64,000 nt of DNA, from positions 1,674,001 through 1,738,000 of the forward strand of contig NZ_JAWDIC010000001.1 of NCBI RefSeq assembly GCF_032464895.1, written 5' to 3'. The position numbers and the translations under genes were made by a program. How positions within the stretch are numbered: position 1 is the first letter of the stretch; the number at the start of each line of letters is the position of its first letter. The notes under the pieces are model-generated. The model made no database searches. It was not told where the DNA came from and worked only from the letters and a program-made list of their open reading frames with translations. Shown here in pieces: positions 62,426 through 64,000 of this stretch. Source of the stretch: Phycicoccus sp. M110.8. Its GTDB lineage: Bacteria > Actinomycetota > Actinomycetes > Actinomycetales > Dermatophilaceae.

Positions 62426-64000
62426 CCCAGTCCAGCCTGGCCCGCTCGTCCGCCGTGATGGCCGGCGGCACCGTGGTCTCGCGCGCGCTCGGCTTCGTCC
62501 GGGCGTCCATGCTGGCCGCGGTGATCGGGGCGACCGGCCTGGCGGCCGACGCCTTCGACGTCGCCAACACCCTGCCGAACCTGTTCTACCTCCTGCTCGC
62601 CGGTGGCGTGCTCAACGCCGTGCTGGTCCCGCAGATCACCAAGGCCGCCACCCACGACGACGGCGGCCACGAGTTCGTCAACCGCCTGCTCACGATCTCG
62701 ATCGCGATCATCGCCGCCGGCACGGTCCTCGTCACTGCCGCTGCGCCGCTGCTCGTCCGGGCCTTCGCCGACTTCTCGGACCCGCGGGCGGTCGAGCTGG
62801 CCACCGCGTTCGCGTTCCTGTGCCTGCCCCAGATGTTCTTCTACGGGCTCTACACGGTCCTCGGCCAGGTCCTCAACGCGCGAGCCCAGTTCGGCGCCTA
62901 CATGTGGGCGCCCGCGCTGGCCAACGTCGTGATGATCGCCGGTCTGCTCGTCCTGCTGACCGGCTTCCCGACGCAGGTCGGACCGGGGTCGTGGACGCCT
63001 GCGATGGTCTGGATCCTCAGCGGGACGACGACCCTGGGCATCGTCGCCCAGGCCCTCGTCCTCATCGTCCCGCTGCGCCGCGGGGGCTTCCGGTTCACCC
63101 CCGTCTGGGGCTTCCGCGGCACCGGGCTGGGATCGGCCTCGCGGGTGGCGCTGTGGACGTTCGCGGCGCTCGCGGTCAGCCAGCTCGGGTTCGTCGTCAC
63201 CTCGCGGGTGCTGACCCGCGCGACCCAGGTCCTCGCCCACGACAACCAGGTCGGGGCCGGCAAGGCGGCCTACAGCAACGCCTTCCTGCTCTTCATGCTC
63301 CCGCACTCCCTGATCACCCTGTCGCTGGTGACCGCGCTCTTCACCCGGATGTCCACGGCAGCGAGTGCCGGACGGACCGCGGAGGTCGTGGCCGACCTCG
63401 GTCGAGGGGTGCGGATGCCGGCGGTGCTGCTGCTGCCGGGCATGGTCTTCGCGGTGCTCTTCGGGCAACCTGCCGTCCGGGTCCTGTTCCCCGGCAACTC
63501 CGTGGCCGAGACCCAGGCCATCGCCCACGTCATGATCGCGATGATCGTGGGGATCCTGCCCTTCGGCTGGCTCTACCTCGTCCAGCGGGTCTACTACGCC
63601 TACGAGGACGCGCGGACGCCGTTCCTGCTGCAGCTCGTCGTCACGGCGATCGCCACCGCGGTCAACCTCTTCGCCTTCACCGTCGACGCGCGCCAGGCCG
63701 GCGTGGTCGTCGGCGTCGGCCAGACCCTGAGCAACCTGGTCGCGGCGGGGCTCGGGTTCGCCCTCCTGCGCCGCCGCCTGGGGCCCCTCGCCCTGCGGTC
63801 GGCGGTGCGGCTGTACGCCCGCCTGGCCGTCGCCGCCCTCGTCGCCGGCGCGGTCGCCTGGCCGCTCGACCGCCTCCTCGCCACCCGGCTCCCCGACACG
63901 CACCTCGCCGCGCTGGTCGAGGTCGTGGTCGGCGGTGGTGTCTTCCTCGCCGTCGCCCTGGGCCTGGCCCACGTCATGCGGGTCGAGGAGGTCGGGCAGC
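62422..64000 (+). CDS. murJ: Lipid II flippase MurJ (3' end outside window)
   Basis: The first 526 codons of an MVF-family flippase lie in the window, starting at an ATG that overlaps the DUF6049 stop as ATGA. SSAVMAGGTVVSRALGFVRA is the conserved first segment, with NTLPNLFYLLLAGGVLNAVL for helix two, and about 13 helices are present. MurJ moves lipid II across the membrane for peptidoglycan synthesis; mycobacterial homologues carry a kinase-like cytoplasmic extension, and whether this one does cannot be seen because the window ends. The location next to Nudix and DUF6049 fits the conserved block leading towards oriC. Confidence 0.96.
   Translation, partial: MTQSSLARSSAVMAGGTVVSRALGFVRASMLAAVIGATGLAADAFDVANTLPNLFYLLLAGGVLNAVLVPQITKAATHDDGGHEFVNRLLTISIAIIAAGTVLVTAAAPLLVRAFADFSDPRAVELATAFAFLCLPQMFFYGLYTVLGQVLNARAQFGAYMWAPALANVVMIAGLLVLLTGFPTQVGPGSWTPAMVWILSGTTTLGIVAQALVLIVPLRRGGFRFTPVWGFRGTGLGSASRVALWTFAALAVSQLGFVVTSRVLTRATQVLAHDNQVGAGKAAYSNAFLLFMLPHSLITLSLVTALFTRMSTAASAGRTAEVVADLGRGVRMPAVLLLPGMVFAVLFGQPAVRVLFPGNSVAETQAIAHVMIAMIVGILPFGWLYLVQRVYYAYEDARTPFLLQLVVTAIATAVNLFAFTVDARQAGVVVGVGQTLSNLVAAGLGFALLRRRLGPLALRSAVRLYARLAVAALVAGAVAWPLDRLLATRLPDTHLAALVEVVVGGGVFLAVALGLAHVMRVEEVGQ

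Overview
This is a very GC-rich actinobacterial chromosome segment that looks like it lies close to the replication origin. The gene order dnaB ... rplI-rpsR-ssb-rpsF ... ponA-type PBP ... padR-ino1 ... CCA-adding enzyme, Nudix, DUF6049, murJ is the conserved actinobacterial order that leads towards dnaA, so oriC is probably a short distance beyond the right edge. The ribosomal protein S18 lacks zinc-binding cysteines and resembles the Micrococcales form. With the GC content this suggests a member of Micrococcales such as Intrasporangiaceae; the family assignment is inference. No tRNA, rRNA, CRISPR array, transposase or phage gene was seen.

Layout. 1-5.3 kb: a truncated TetR regulator facing a DUF4386 membrane protein across two perfect operators, then a VOC protein, an FAD oxidoreductase, a cysteine-desulfurase-like enzyme and a DUF429 protein. 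5.3-7.2 kb: dnaB with a coupled DinB-fold gene, preceded by a 367-base intergenic region with regularly spaced DnaA-box-like words. 7.6-16.1 kb: DUF2277, two unknown small genes, two MFS transporters, an AlkD-like glycosylase, a PIG-L deacetylase and a GH3 glycosidase. 16.2-28.6 kb: a catabolic locus. A nine-gene leftward operon (lipoprotein, two permeases, two ATPases, aldo/keto reductase, HpcH/HpaI aldolase, sialidase-fold protein, SDR) diverges from a rightward operon (four-carbon acid sugar kinase, PdxA2-type dehydrogenase, DeoR regulator). Two near-identical 17-base palindromes lie about 221 bases apart there. 28.6-32.3 kb: MATE transporter, gamma-glutamyltransferase, nitroreductase.

32.3-40 kb: the core block rplI, rpsR, ssb, rpsF, a GT87-like membrane glycosyltransferase, a bifunctional penicillin-binding protein, PadR and inositol-phosphate synthase. 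40.1-57.0 kb: one leftward operon of ten recognisable genes, mostly joined by 4-base stop/start overlaps: LpqN/DUF1795-like protein, PP2C phosphatase, FHA protein, Ser/Thr kinase with an FnIII-like outer domain, second FHA protein, a 2111-residue membrane-anchored Ig/FnIII protein, MoxR ATPase, DUF58 protein and a transglutaminase-like membrane protein whose catalytic cysteine position is Asp. A 56-codon repeat ORF bridges the giant gene and moxR. 57.3-64 kb: glycerophosphodiesterase, CCA-adding enzyme, Nudix hydrolase, DUF6049 protein and murJ, cut by the window edge.

Two things stand out. The first is the 40-57 kb operon, which joins phospho-signalling to a MoxR/DUF58 pair and a giant surface protein. 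The second is an 8-base word, CGGCATAC/GTATGCCG, found 42 times by eye on both strands, in coding and noncoding DNA and in several codon frames, at the cost of rare codons. It behaves like a genome-wide signature word of the HIP1 kind.
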